Of a stretch of 64,000 nt of DNA, positions 9,101 through 16,100 are shown piece after piece. Under the pieces are notes generated by a model that was not told where the DNA came from, did no database searches, and worked only from the letters and a program-made list of their open reading frames with translations. The translations under genes and the position numbers were made by a program. Each line of letters begins with the position of its first letter. Position 1 is the stretch's first letter. This DNA is from Synergistaceae bacterium (lineage in GTDB: Bacteria; Synergistota; Synergistia; Synergistales; Aminobacteriaceae). The DNA is taken from NCBI GenBank assembly GCA_017450125.1, contig JAFSWZ010000017.1, positions 1-64,000 of the forward strand. The letters are read 5' to 3'.

Positions 9101-9554
9101 AGCCGGAGATTATCACGCCCTCTTTGCGCGCCGCCGCTACAACGTCCTTCTTCACTCCGGCAAAAAGCGGACCGTTCGCGGGGTTGGTCCGTCCCTCGAA
9201 GAAGGCCGCCTGATCCTCCGCAGTCGTTGTTCCTCCGTGCTGGGCACTCTTGAACAGGTCAGTACCCTCCATTGACCACAGCTCGCCGCCCTCCGTCGTC
9301 TCAACCGTAATTCTTGTTACAGGAGCACTGATGCCGTTCCTGAACGTGAGCGTTGAGTCCGTGTCGTAAGGGTAGTAGCGTACGAGTGCCTTGATGTTGA
9401 TGCCGATGTCCTCATCCGTCCTGTTCGCGGCGTTGTAGATGTCCGTCAGGCCTGCCGTGATGCTCTCGATCGTGTAGCCTCCTCCTGCCCAAGCCGAAGC
9501 ACAGAGCAGAAGCATCCCCAAAGCAAGCGCGGAAACGTGAATATATCTCTTCAT
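6165..9554 (-). CDS. Large secreted beta-repeat protein sharing a domain with flagellin
   Basis: An exported protein of 1129 aa and unknown function. The frame is open further upstream, but the start is placed at ATG 9554: it follows AAGGAGG by 9 bases and begins a classical signal peptide (MKRYIHVSALALGMLLL, cleavage after CASAWA). The mature N-terminus has DIYNAANRTDEDIGINIKAL, also recognisable in the paralog at 9718-13035. Residues about 74-182 closely match flagellin residues 268-376. The middle consists of repeated beta-sandwich (Ig-like) modules, for example AAGSKTITW and TGAKPSLATTKLTLS. The C-terminal 115 residues (GVPRTLAQLSPEHRAFIEGK onward) form a domain conserved in the paralog. 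There are no Cys-anchor, LPXTG or SLH motifs. A hairpin terminator upstream (9608-9645) indicates its own transcription. A surface-layer or filament-associated role is inference. Confidence 0.85.
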   Translation of the reverse strand: MKRYIHVSALALGMLLLCASAWAGGGYTIESITAGLTDIYNAANRTDEDIGINIKALVRYYPYDTDSTLTFRNGISAPVTRITVETTEGGELWSMEGTDLFKSAQHGGTTTAEDQAAFFEGRTNPANGPLFAGVKKDVVAAARKEGVIISGFGDADLEHKKFTLNAKAEEDTAVGIRILYETNTSGANPSLSYTEDTDSDAYGWADCLKISVGDADGVLVLTDSEKSEYNVLELEGTAVYETVLTAKPSGISGKVTVTAELVNDDGYRVVANSAVVVMSTSFDVHEEPGSDAGTQPVSLNVSNLAGTASDPTRDGWDGIDLYAGENDDENKTNNPGPGTAGKAKIAAISATNFTAGNFRDQPAVITVKGAAPNVWVYIARKDAKTLFPGEDGEVPEENIYLTQQNIIQYGLPFRVTGFERGGDTKDAESSLTITFNGAKTAFTNFPLTVAVQNSAMKSPATKTFKLSAKPSELIRWKMTSLDEYGSEAEIYAPGKIAVTVPLSEDSDLDSATVPTVYTVSGEGHYIITVKPAEKNGIEAEVTQPEFDAFGGVVTPGSVEFTGSVEAQEKESKTAFTVTAANTFTKKKTTLKVSVEGKIGATIKDKTGSADETGLQHIDPKKTKSVAAGKVPAVTLKAAGSKTITWRLGDDEGYLEDDSIETSDYYAAVLAGVGLSFDSKTGKLKALTTANAILPTTNSAGEFESLDIVVNATNGYGPGDWARLWVTVTGAKPSLATTKLTLSRDAFRSGDIAGVVRAKVGKTELTSSDTAGFRVKFSPLNKKGKNEDTEALAALGLELIENDALPGSEYYNCGLLRVREGGLKASKNAKVSLRLENIGAESKGTLSLTINDPVPEIDTDRTGMNLSTGGSVPYVTLTGSKTAKVSSTLTLWISDETAPTSDSTKITWKVSKPQSSNITASVKADSASKGRKATVTFTLAKNKLTAEEDDFVVQATNAANKQSGTMTIHVAANKSTSDEASAPANNGGSSPESSPEARTYGNNEAGTVDVYYDEAVRLGVPRTLAQLSPEHRAFIEGKGYVVVAVLPELSSETEGQHELPAELFEDAPVGAKLVYLPFPKDAEETEDDRIADFYDTDGAPIEEVPSCRTITVDAWLRAGVTYEPVIVVEK
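9009..9335 (-). other. Domain shared with the flagellin insert (copy in secreted protein)
   Basis: This segment encodes a stretch beginning APVTRITVETTEGGELWS and containing EDQAAFFEGRTNPANGP. It aligns without gaps to flagellin residues 268-376 (bases 2448-2774). By eye about half the residues are identical (59 of about 111), including DLF, FFEGRT, NGP, GVK and SGF. I do not recognise the domain from a named family. Confidence 0.8.
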
Positions 9555-9607
9555 GAGCCATGACCTCCTTTGTCTGCTATAGTTATCGGATAAGTGAAAT
9601 TCTACCA

Positions 9608-9645
9608 TGAAAGAAGCCCTGCCCGGATTTCTCCAGACAGGGCCG
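9608..9645 (-). terminator. Terminator of the upstream secreted-protein gene
   Basis: On the minus strand GCCCTGTCTGG and TCCGGGCAGGGC form a long stem around AGAAA, followed by TTCTTTC. It separates the two large secreted-protein genes into distinct transcripts. Confidence 0.8.
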
Positions 9646-9717
9646 GCTGCCAACCTGTGAGTTTACTTCGTCTTCAGCATGAGCAGATGCCTGGACTCTG
9701 TTTCCTCACGTTTTGCC

Positions 9718-12700
9718 TTACTCCGCTTCGATCGCGATCACCGGTGCGTACTTCACTCCGGCGTTAAGCCACGGAGAGGCTATGATCTTATGGCTTGCAG
9801 GAACTCCTTCAACCGGTGTGCCTGCTTCGTCATAGAAATCAACGATGTCTTCATCATGCGTCGCCTTGTCAGGGAATGCGAACCACAGGAGCTTTGCGCC
9901 CTCAGGAGCATTCTCGTCGAGCTCTGCGCTGATGTCGTACTGGCCGTCCTCTTCGACGGTGATCTCAGGAAGTACCGCGACGACCGTGTAACCATTCTTG
10001 GCGAAGAACGCGTTCTGTTCTGCCGTGAGGTTCGCGAGTGTTCTCGGTGCACCGAAGGTTACTCCGGCTTCCTCGCCCTCTGCGCCGTTCTCAGCCTCTG
10101 CCTTTGCCTTAGTGTCAAGGTATGTCTGGTAGCTCGCGCTGCCGTTCTTGGCCTTGACTCTGACGGGCGTGCTGGCCGTGCTTTCGGGGGCGACATAGAC
10201 TGCCTTCGCGTTTGCAGGAAGTGCGCCGGTGTTGTCAGTACTGGCTTTCGCCGCGATGTTGAGCTCCACTGTGCCCTTGCCTGCTGCGCCGATGTTGTCG
10301 AGCGTAACGTTGATCTTGGCCTTCTTGGTCTCCTTCATCTTGCTGGCGTCCGCAACCCTGATGATGCCCAAGTTCTTGTAGTTCTCGTCAGGCTCGGTGG
10401 TTTCATGGCTGCCCTTCCTCAGCCAGACTGCCGTAATTTCAGCAGGCTGGCTATCAAGGCTGACGTTTATAGCACCGCTTGCGACCTTCTCCGTGTAAGC
10501 ACCGCTGTCATAGACATTCTCCGCAAGGACTGTTTCCTTGTCGCCGCTCAGGAGCTTGTACGGAGTCTTGTCGCCGCTCGGGACTATCTCCATATTGTCT
10601 GTAGCCTCAGTATCGGTGCTCTCCAATGCCATGACACTCTTCCAAGTAATCATCTCAAGGCCGAGTCCCTCGAGTGTTTTCTTGCCTGCCGCATCGGGCG
10701 AAACAATGACGTTCGCTCCTGCCGCGCTGGAGGCTACGGGTTTAGCCTTACCTGCATTGAGCGCAAAGGTCTTGATCGTGCCGTTCACGTACTCATTTCC
10801 GGCGAACTCTACCTTCTTGACGTTGAGGGACGGTTTCGCGCCCGTGATGCCCATCATCGTGTGAACTGAGGCATCTTCTTCACCTCCGACCTCATTAGTG
10901 GCGTAGATTATAACCTCTATAGGCTCATACACGCCGTCATTGGACGTAGGAATAGTGTTCTTAGAGCCCTTCGGGTAATCGATTACCGCACCCTTCTTCT
11001 CGTCGAACGACAGGCCTACTTCGTTGAGAGCTTCCAGATCGTCGACATAGTAGGTTATCGTCTTCGAGCCTATGGCCTTCGGCTTCACACTGGGAACTTT
11101 GCCGGCCTCGACGGGCTTCGTCGTGAACCACCTGTGGTTGTCGTCATCCTTCGAGACGGGGTACTTCTTGACGTCGAACGACGCAGGAACTTTGCCGATT
11201 ACCGTGATCTTCGCGGTGCCCTTCTTCTTGGTCATCGGGTTGGTTACCGTGAGGGTTACGGCAGTCTTGCTCTCCTTGTCGGTCTTCGTGAGCTTTCCGC
11301 CGAACGTTACAGAGCCTATGTTGCCCGTATCTTCGCCCTCGTTGTCCTTGCCGATCTCGCCCCTGTAGTTGAAGTCAGGCGAGGTGATGGTTACCTCGAT
11401 GCCGTTCTTGGTCTTGTCCGCGCCCTTCTGGGTGATGACGAACGGGCCGTAATCTCCGCTGATGTAGTAGGTAAGGAGATGCTCGGCTGCCTCAGAGAGC
11501 TTGCCCAAGTTTTCGTCCCCAGCGACAAGCGGGATGGCGATCTCGAGCTTCTTGTCTGCCGGGTTGCTCTTGGTGTCGATCACGTGGTCATAGGGTTCAT
11601 TATACTCAATATGTGTGCCCGAGACTGTGGCTGTTACGTCAGTCGCATCGCCGACATCATCTGAAACCTTCCATACATAATTCTCAGCATCATAGTAGGC
11701 ATTGCCTGTGCTGAGCGTGAAGGCAAGGTCGCCGCCGTTCACGTAGTCGGTGTAACGAGCTTCCTCATCGAAGCTGATTATCGCGCCAGTGAGCGTATCT
11801 CCTGCCTCAAATTCCCTCGCTGTCCTCACACCTTCAGCATTCTCCGTTACGAGCGGGACGTTGGTAAGTGCTGTCTCCACGTTATGGTAGTCATTGAACC
11901 ACCACTGAGGCGAGTCGGTGTTGGGCTCAACATTGATCTTGACGGCCTTAGCGACAGGCTTTGAGGTCTGCTTGTTCTTCAGGGAGACAGTTACCGGGAA
12001 GCCCTTGTAGCTGAAGTACCCGCCGTTGAAAGCGAGGGTCAGCGTGGAGGACATGTTCTTGGCGGTCTCCTTGTCAGCCTTCTTGCCGTCCTTGTCGGTA
12101 GCACCAGTGAGGCCGGTGTTGCCGCTGAAGTCGTAGCTCGTGATCCTGAAGGGGATCTGGTACTCCGCGATGTTGTCCTGGTCGAGGCGGATGTTCTTCG
12201 TTGAGCCCTTAGGAAGCCAGCCGAGCTTGATGGCATCTTTGGCGGCGACGTAAACGTCAACTTCTGTTACTGGGCCGCTGATGGGGATGGTGAGCTCTCC
12301 GGCGGTGCCTGACGTGAAGGTGAGTGCTTCCTTCTCGATCTTGCCGAGCTTGGGCTTGGCCTTGGCGGTTGCGTTGTTGCCGGGGTCGCTCTCGAAGACG
12401 GGGTCTTTGCCGTCCCACTTGGCACCTTCGGGGTTGGCGGGATCGTTCTCGTAGTCGAACTTTGCGTGAATCTCGATCTCTCCACTTGCATTCTCAGACG
12501 CGTCAACTTTTCTAGCAGTCTCCGCAGCGGCATCAGTAGTAATGATTGAGCCGTTAGTCGTTCCGTCAGAGTTGCAAAGGTATACCTTAACAGGGAAGGT
12601 TCCTGTTGTTTTCAGTAATGTACCGGTTACGTCGATTCTGAGCGTGGTAGGTCCCATAGCAGTATTATCATCAGCGGTAATACCCTTCGTGAACCTATAG

Positions 12701-13035
12701 TAGGACTGATTCGCTGCATTCTGATTCTCTACATCGGTATTGGTAACAGTCGTAGACTTGACAGTGAAGACATCACTATCCGAACCTGTTGATGCACCTG
12801 CGACTTCCCACTTGACGACGTTGGCGTTTTTGTAATACCCGCTTGTTGACGGACTTACACCTGACACAGTTACGTAGAAGGACACCGTTACATCTTGGTT
12901 GACCCTCACGGCAGCGTCATAAATATCGTCAACCTCAACAGAGTCTATCTTGAAGTAATAGTCTGCCATCGCAGGCGCAGCGAACGACAGCAACACCCCG
13001 GCCAAGATAGCCAGCATAAACGCGCTTTTCTTCAT
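9718..13035 (-). CDS. Large secreted beta-repeat protein (paralog)
   Basis: An exported protein of 1105 aa, paralogous to the product of 6165-9554. The signal peptide is MKKSAFMLAILAGVLLSF with cleavage after APAMA. The mature start DYYFKIDSVEVDDIYDAAVR parallels the paralog. The middle is made of beta-sandwich repeats; EAGKVPSVKPKAIGSKTITY and TGAKPSLNVKKVEF occur in both proteins at matching places. The C-terminal domain (FGAPRTLANLTAEQNAFFAK ... VDFYDEAGTPVEGVPASHKI) matches that of the paralog. The region corresponding to the flagellin-like domain is replaced or strongly diverged here. The start ATG 13035 has AAGGAGG 8 bases before it. Directly upstream lie a hairpin and a short leader ORF. 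There is no anchor motif. The size, bias towards common codons and 5' UTR hairpin suggest an abundant surface protein; function unknown. Confidence 0.83.
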   Translation of the reverse strand: MKKSAFMLAILAGVLLSFAAPAMADYYFKIDSVEVDDIYDAAVRVNQDVTVSFYVTVSGVSPSTSGYYKNANVVKWEVAGASTGSDSDVFTVKSTTVTNTDVENQNAANQSYYRFTKGITADDNTAMGPTTLRIDVTGTLLKTTGTFPVKVYLCNSDGTTNGSIITTDAAAETARKVDASENASGEIEIHAKFDYENDPANPEGAKWDGKDPVFESDPGNNATAKAKPKLGKIEKEALTFTSGTAGELTIPISGPVTEVDVYVAAKDAIKLGWLPKGSTKNIRLDQDNIAEYQIPFRITSYDFSGNTGLTGATDKDGKKADKETAKNMSSTLTLAFNGGYFSYKGFPVTVSLKNKQTSKPVAKAVKINVEPNTDSPQWWFNDYHNVETALTNVPLVTENAEGVRTAREFEAGDTLTGAIISFDEEARYTDYVNGGDLAFTLSTGNAYYDAENYVWKVSDDVGDATDVTATVSGTHIEYNEPYDHVIDTKSNPADKKLEIAIPLVAGDENLGKLSEAAEHLLTYYISGDYGPFVITQKGADKTKNGIEVTITSPDFNYRGEIGKDNEGEDTGNIGSVTFGGKLTKTDKESKTAVTLTVTNPMTKKKGTAKITVIGKVPASFDVKKYPVSKDDDNHRWFTTKPVEAGKVPSVKPKAIGSKTITYYVDDLEALNEVGLSFDEKKGAVIDYPKGSKNTIPTSNDGVYEPIEVIIYATNEVGGEEDASVHTMMGITGAKPSLNVKKVEFAGNEYVNGTIKTFALNAGKAKPVASSAAGANVIVSPDAAGKKTLEGLGLEMITWKSVMALESTDTEATDNMEIVPSGDKTPYKLLSGDKETVLAENVYDSGAYTEKVASGAINVSLDSQPAEITAVWLRKGSHETTEPDENYKNLGIIRVADASKMKETKKAKINVTLDNIGAAGKGTVELNIAAKASTDNTGALPANAKAVYVAPESTASTPVRVKAKNGSASYQTYLDTKAKAEAENGAEGEEAGVTFGAPRTLANLTAEQNAFFAKNGYTVVAVLPEITVEEDGQYDISAELDENAPEGAKLLWFAFPDKATHDEDIVDFYDEAGTPVEGVPASHKIIASPWLNAGVKYAPVIAIEAE

Positions 13036-13054
13036 ACCATTAACCTCCTTGTTC

Positions 13055-13080
13055 GTCTCCCCGTCCTTCGCGGGAAAGAC
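13055..13080 (-). promoter_or_regulatory. 5' UTR hairpin just before the ribosome site of the secreted-protein gene
   Basis: On the minus strand GTCTTTCCCG and CGGGGAGAC pair around CGAAGGA, with one bulge, ending a few bases before the AAGGAGG of the gene that starts at 13035. Such a position suits an mRNA-stabilising or translation-modulating stem. Its role is inference. Confidence 0.45.
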
Positions 13081-13104
13081 CTTCGTTAGTTTTCCTTGAG
13101 CACC

Positions 13105-13155
13105 CTACTTCACGAGTGCCCGCCTTCGTGCGCACATTTTCTGGTGTAAACGCAC
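13105..13155 (-). CDS. Possible 16-residue leader peptide upstream of the secreted-protein gene
   Basis: GTG start with GAGGAGG placed 6 bases upstream, then 15 further codons and TAG. The product MRLHQKMCARRRALVK is strongly basic. It lies in the 5' leader, about 70 bases before the large secreted-protein gene, with a hairpin between the two. It is not recognised as any known attenuation peptide, and it could be a chance ORF; the well-placed ribosome site is the only argument for translation. Confidence 0.35.
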   Translation of the reverse strand: MRLHQKMCARRRALVK

Positions 13156-13390
13156 TAACCACCTCCTCAAGTACTGCCGGTCAATTTACACTCACTCCCG
13201 CACAGCTCACACCGAATCTTCATCCGTGAAATGATGTAGCGTTCACTGTTACGCGAGCTTGTTACCCTATTGCTTGGATATGTAATGTTTCGGAGACAAA
13301 GCAGGAAATCTTTAGCGAGTATTCTACAACATGAGGGAAATGGTGAAAATATTTCAGGGTAAGTTGCTCGTGAATGGATGTTTTATACAT

Positions 13391-13419
13391 TAAATCCCCC
13401 TGCAAGATAGCAAGGGGAC
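13391..13419 (-). terminator. Terminator of the HigBA-type pair
   Basis: Minus strand: CCCCTTGC-TATCTT-GCAGGGGG followed by ATTTAATG. The arms pair with one G-T wobble. It lies 18 bases after the antitoxin stop. Confidence 0.75.
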
Positions 13420-13436
13420 GAGAAAAGGTATCTTCT

Positions 13437-13712
13437 TTATGCTGGCAGGAGTTCCGGCTTCAAGCCAAGCACGGAGGCCAGCTTGTGGAAAAGGTTTATT
13501 GTGGATTCCTTGTTCACGTACTCGAAGTCCTCAACCTCTTTCTCCTTAACACCCGCCATCTTCGCGAGCTGCCTGCGGGTCAGGCCTCTGGCTTCACGGG
13601 CTTCGGTTATGGCACGTGCTAACCCTGTCTCGAACTCTAAGGCCTCGTATGCACGACGGAACTCGGGATCCTTCATCTGCTCGTTCAAGAAATCCTGAAA
13701 GTCTACTGACAT
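13437..13712 (-). CDS. HigA-like antitoxin, XRE-family HTH
   Basis: A DNA-binding antitoxin of 91 aa that should neutralise the toxin encoded just upstream and repress the pair's promoter. Residues about 33-85 form an XRE/Cro helix-turn-helix: AREARGLTRRQLAKMAGVKE is helix-turn-helix, followed by FHKLASVLGLKPELLP. The N-terminal part (FLNEQMKDPEFRRAYEALE) is the segment often seen in HigA proteins that accompany Gp49-type toxins. It starts 3 bases after the toxin stop, so the order is toxin first, as in HigBA. The terminator lies directly downstream. Family identity is clear; the cellular role of the pair is not known from sequence. Confidence 0.85.
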   Translation of the reverse strand: MSVDFQDFLNEQMKDPEFRRAYEALEFETGLARAITEAREARGLTRRQLAKMAGVKEKEVEDFEYVNKESTINLFHKLASVLGLKPELLPA

Positions 13713-13715
13713 AAA

Positions 13716-14060
13716 CTAATGCTCCCTTCTGAGATAATCTTCACGGTATCTCTTCGCGCGCTCTATTTCCTGTCTAGGAGTCTTCTGCGTCTTTTTGATG
13801 AAGCCGTGCGTCAAGATTGCCCGCCCATTCACCACAAAGAAATACAGCACCCTTGAGATGTTCCCGCCGAATTGTGCTCTCAGCTCAAATATACCATCTT
13901 GCAGCGGCTTTGAGTAGGGTGCACGAAGTTCGTAACCGCGCTCGCCGAGCATTGATATTGTCCGCAAAAGTTTAGCTTTCATCTCCTTAGTAACGCCATC
14001 CAGAAATTCCTGCACCGGGACTGTGCCGTCCTCAGTCTCGTATAATTTGACTTCAATCAT
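13716..14060 (-). CDS. HigB/RelE-like toxin (Gp49-type)
   Basis: A toxin of 114 aa in the RelE/ParE superfamily, HigB/phage Gp49 branch, whose characterised members cleave mRNA on the ribosome. Typical features are the N-terminal strand and helix (VPVQEFLDGVTKEMKAKLLR), LGERGYELRAPYSKPLQDGI, the strand pair FELRAQFGGNISRVLYFFVV and the C-terminal LTHGFIKKTQKTPRQEIERA motif that characterises this branch. ATG 14060 begins the pair; the antitoxin gene follows after 3 bases. Upstream, a metallophosphoesterase gene on the same strand ends 10 bases away, so the pair may be partly read through from it. Confidence 0.88.
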   Translation of the reverse strand: MIEVKLYETEDGTVPVQEFLDGVTKEMKAKLLRTISMLGERGYELRAPYSKPLQDGIFELRAQFGGNISRVLYFFVVNGRAILTHGFIKKTQKTPRQEIERAKRYREDYLRREH

Positions 14061-14070
14061 TCATGAGCTC

Positions 14071-15186
14071 CTACTCTCCGTGCAAGGTGAACAGCGAGAT
14101 CTCCGACGGGTCGAACAGCCGGATGATAAACCCGTCCCACTGCGACGTTCCCGGGCTGTTGTAGAGCTTCATTCCCGCAACGTCATACCATCCACGCACA
14201 AAGCCTCCGTTCGCCCTCGCGGTGAGCTGCTTTATTCCCGGCATCTGCCCGCCGTGCGTGTGTCCCGAAAGCTGGAGGGTTACGCCCAGCTTCGTGTTCT
14301 CGTGCGCAAAACGCGGCTGGTGATCCATAAGGATTATCGGCGTGCCGTCAGGAATCCCCTCGAGCGCACGGGGAGTGTCCCTGTTTCCGCCCGTCGGGTC
14401 AGGCACTCCCGCAACCGCAAGCCGTGAGTCCCCGCTCTCAAGGATTACGTGTTCGTTCTCTAGCCACTTCACCCCGAAGCCAGCAATCGTCTTCAGCCAG
14501 CCGTCAAGGTCGTAATAATATTCGTGGTTGCCGGTTACCGCGAGAACGCCGTACTTCGCGCGCAAGTCCTTCAAGGGTTCAAGGTCTCCGCTCCTGTTCC
14601 TGACCTGTCCGTCAACAAAGTCGCCCGGAATCAGAATAACGTCAGGGCTGAGAGCGTTCGTCTTTTCCACAACTGCACTCACGAAGTCCCTGCGGTTCAC
14701 GCTCCCGACGTGAATATCTACCAGCATTGCGACTTTCAGGCCGTCGAAGTCTTGGCCGAGCCCCGCTATCTTCACCTCGTGATGCACAACGTCAGGGACT
14801 CTCGTGCCCTGATACGCTCCCCACAACGTTGCGCAGACCGCAATCACCAGCACGGACAGCGACGCGTAATGTGCACTGAACTGCTGGCGGACAACTGCCT
14901 TCCAGACGAGATAGATTACGTCCTTCACAAGAAGCATAAACAGTGCGCAGACCATGAAGCTGAACAGTGCGGAGAGCAGCAGTGCAACAGGTCTCGGAAG
15001 CTCGTACACGTCAAAGCCAGCTGGAGTCATTCTTAGCAGAAAGATTTTCAGCAGGCCGCAGGCAAGAACCAGAGCCAGAAGGATTTTTGCCCACACTGGA
15101 ACTCTCAGCGGGCATATCATGCTGAGTATGTCATAGAGACAGATCAGGCACGGCATCAGTACAAAAGGGTTAAACATTCTGAACAA
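14071..15186 (-). CDS. Membrane-anchored metallophosphoesterase (YkuE-like)
   Basis: A calcineurin-type phosphoesterase facing outward, about 371 aa. Three or four N-terminal membrane segments (to about residue 125) precede the catalytic domain. All dimetal motifs are present: DIHVG, GDFVD, GNHEYYY, the DHQP histidine and GHTHGGQ. This arrangement resembles YkuE and related enzymes proposed to act on cell-envelope phospho-substrates; the substrate here is unknown. The frame opens at GTG 15195, but the ribosome site AAGGAG overlaps that codon. The TTG codons at 15189 and 15186 (5 and 8 bases from it) are better starts, and 15186 is used. ATG 15177 is a further possibility. Confidence 0.85.
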   Translation of the reverse strand: MFRMFNPFVLMPCLICLYDILSMICPLRVPVWAKILLALVLACGLLKIFLLRMTPAGFDVYELPRPVALLLSALFSFMVCALFMLLVKDVIYLVWKAVVRQQFSAHYASLSVLVIAVCATLWGAYQGTRVPDVVHHEVKIAGLGQDFDGLKVAMLVDIHVGSVNRRDFVSAVVEKTNALSPDVILIPGDFVDGQVRNRSGDLEPLKDLRAKYGVLAVTGNHEYYYDLDGWLKTIAGFGVKWLENEHVILESGDSRLAVAGVPDPTGGNRDTPRALEGIPDGTPIILMDHQPRFAHENTKLGVTLQLSGHTHGGQMPGIKQLTARANGGFVRGWYDVAGMKLYNSPGTSQWDGFIIRLFDPSEISLFTLHGE

Positions 15187-15204
15187 CAATATCACTCCTT
15201 CGAT

Positions 15205-15236
15205 AAAAATATCCCCCTGCTTTACGGCAAGGGGAC
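15205..15236 (-). terminator. Terminator of the rnf operon
   Basis: Minus strand: CCCCTTGCCGTAAAGCAGGGGG folds into a stem with one wobble and is followed by ATATTTTTATC. It lies 17 bases after the rnfB stop and is nearly the same hairpin as that at 13391-13419. Confidence 0.8.
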
Positions 15237-15253
15237 AAGGTTATTTCACTGTG

Positions 15254-16087
15254 TTACGCCGATTTCTCGACAACTACGAACTTTTCTCCCTGCTTGATGC
15301 ACTTTGCGGGGCAGACCTTCGCGCAGATACCGCACTTCACGCACAAATCCTGATTGATGACAGCGAGGTCATGATCCATCGTGATGGCCTTCTTCGGGCA
15401 CTTCTTCTCGCACAGCGTGCACCCGATGCATCCAGCACTGCACACGCTCTTGACCGCAGGGCCCTTCCAGTGTGAAGCACACGCGACGATGACATCAGCA
15501 GTTACAGGCACGAGCACGAAGAGTCCCTTCGGGCAGTTCTCGACACACGCACCGCACCCGACGCACTTGCTCACGTCGACCTTCGGGAGTCCGTCCTCAC
15601 CCATCGAGAGCGCGCCGAACTGGCAGACACTTACGCACGTACCCATTCCGACACAGCCGAACGGGCAGGCATTCGGCGAACCGCCAGGAATCGTTACCGC
15701 ACTCCGGCAGTCGTTTATGCCGTCGTAGTTCAGCGTTCTCGGGGAAGCCTCGCACGTGCCCTTGCACCTCAGGAATGCACGTACAGGAACGCCAGCTCCT
15801 GCGTCAACGCCCATTATCGCCGCGATTGCCTCAGCAACCTTCGCACCGCCGGGAGCGCACTTGTTGACAGGAGCTCCGCCCTCTACAACGCCCGACGCGT
15901 AGCCGTCGCAACCGGGATAGCCGCAGCCTCCGCAGTTCGCACCGGGAAGAGCCGCACGCACAAGGCCTATCCTCTCGTCCTGATGAACACGGAACACTAT
16001 CGATGCTATCGCGAGCAGAACTCCAAACACTCCGCCCATAATTCCCATTAACGCAAGGGGAGCTACCATTACATGTCCTACATCCAT
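15254..16087 (-). CDS. rnfB: Rnf complex subunit B, multi-cluster ferredoxin-like protein
   Basis: RnfB, 277 aa, accepts electrons from reduced ferredoxin and passes them within the membrane Rnf complex. An N-terminal membrane helix (VAPLALMGIMGGVFGVLLAI) is followed by the Fe-S motif GANCGGCGYPGCDGYASG. Next are the four-Cys segment around CPFGCVGMGTCVSVC and several ferredoxin-type 4Fe-4S motifs: CVGCGACVENCPKG, CIGCTLCEKKCPKK and CVKCGICAKVCPAKC. It is the last gene of rnfCDGEAB, 13 bases after rnfA. The gene order and all Cys motifs are intact, so the complex should be functional. Confidence 0.96.
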   Translation of the reverse strand: MDVGHVMVAPLALMGIMGGVFGVLLAIASIVFRVHQDERIGLVRAALPGANCGGCGYPGCDGYASGVVEGGAPVNKCAPGGAKVAEAIAAIMGVDAGAGVPVRAFLRCKGTCEASPRTLNYDGINDCRSAVTIPGGSPNACPFGCVGMGTCVSVCQFGALSMGEDGLPKVDVSKCVGCGACVENCPKGLFVLVPVTADVIVACASHWKGPAVKSVCSAGCIGCTLCEKKCPKKAITMDHDLAVINQDLCVKCGICAKVCPAKCIKQGEKFVVVEKSA

Positions 16088-16100
16088 AGTTACACCCTCC

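Larger units (their letters stand above)
13036..13436. other. 401-base intergenic region
   Basis: The longest gene-free stretch in the window. On the minus strand it holds the ribosome site, the hairpin (13055-13080) and the short leader ORF (13105-13155) of the downstream secreted-protein gene. At its upper end is the terminator of the toxin-antitoxin pair (13391-13419). Between 13160 and 13390 it is A+T-richer than the surroundings and presumably contains the promoter. I see no convincing -35/-10 pair, RNA gene or riboswitch consensus. Confidence 0.6.

Noticed and set aside
9583-9590. Sigma-28 -10 element (TCCGATAA on the minus strand) before the secreted protein that shares the flagellin domain
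   Set aside because: The -10 half matches well and would make flagellar co-regulation attractive, but no TAAA-type -35 stands at the required distance.
9679-10869. A 396-codon open frame on the plus strand
   Set aside because: It lies entirely antisense to the large secreted-protein gene, has no signal peptide or family resemblance and is rich in Arg, Cys and Leu in the way antisense frames of G+C-rich genes are.
13160-13390. Cyclic-di-GMP or other riboswitch upstream of the secreted-protein gene
   Set aside because: I looked for conserved GEMM-type segments on the minus strand and found none; only the small hairpin and leader ORF remain.
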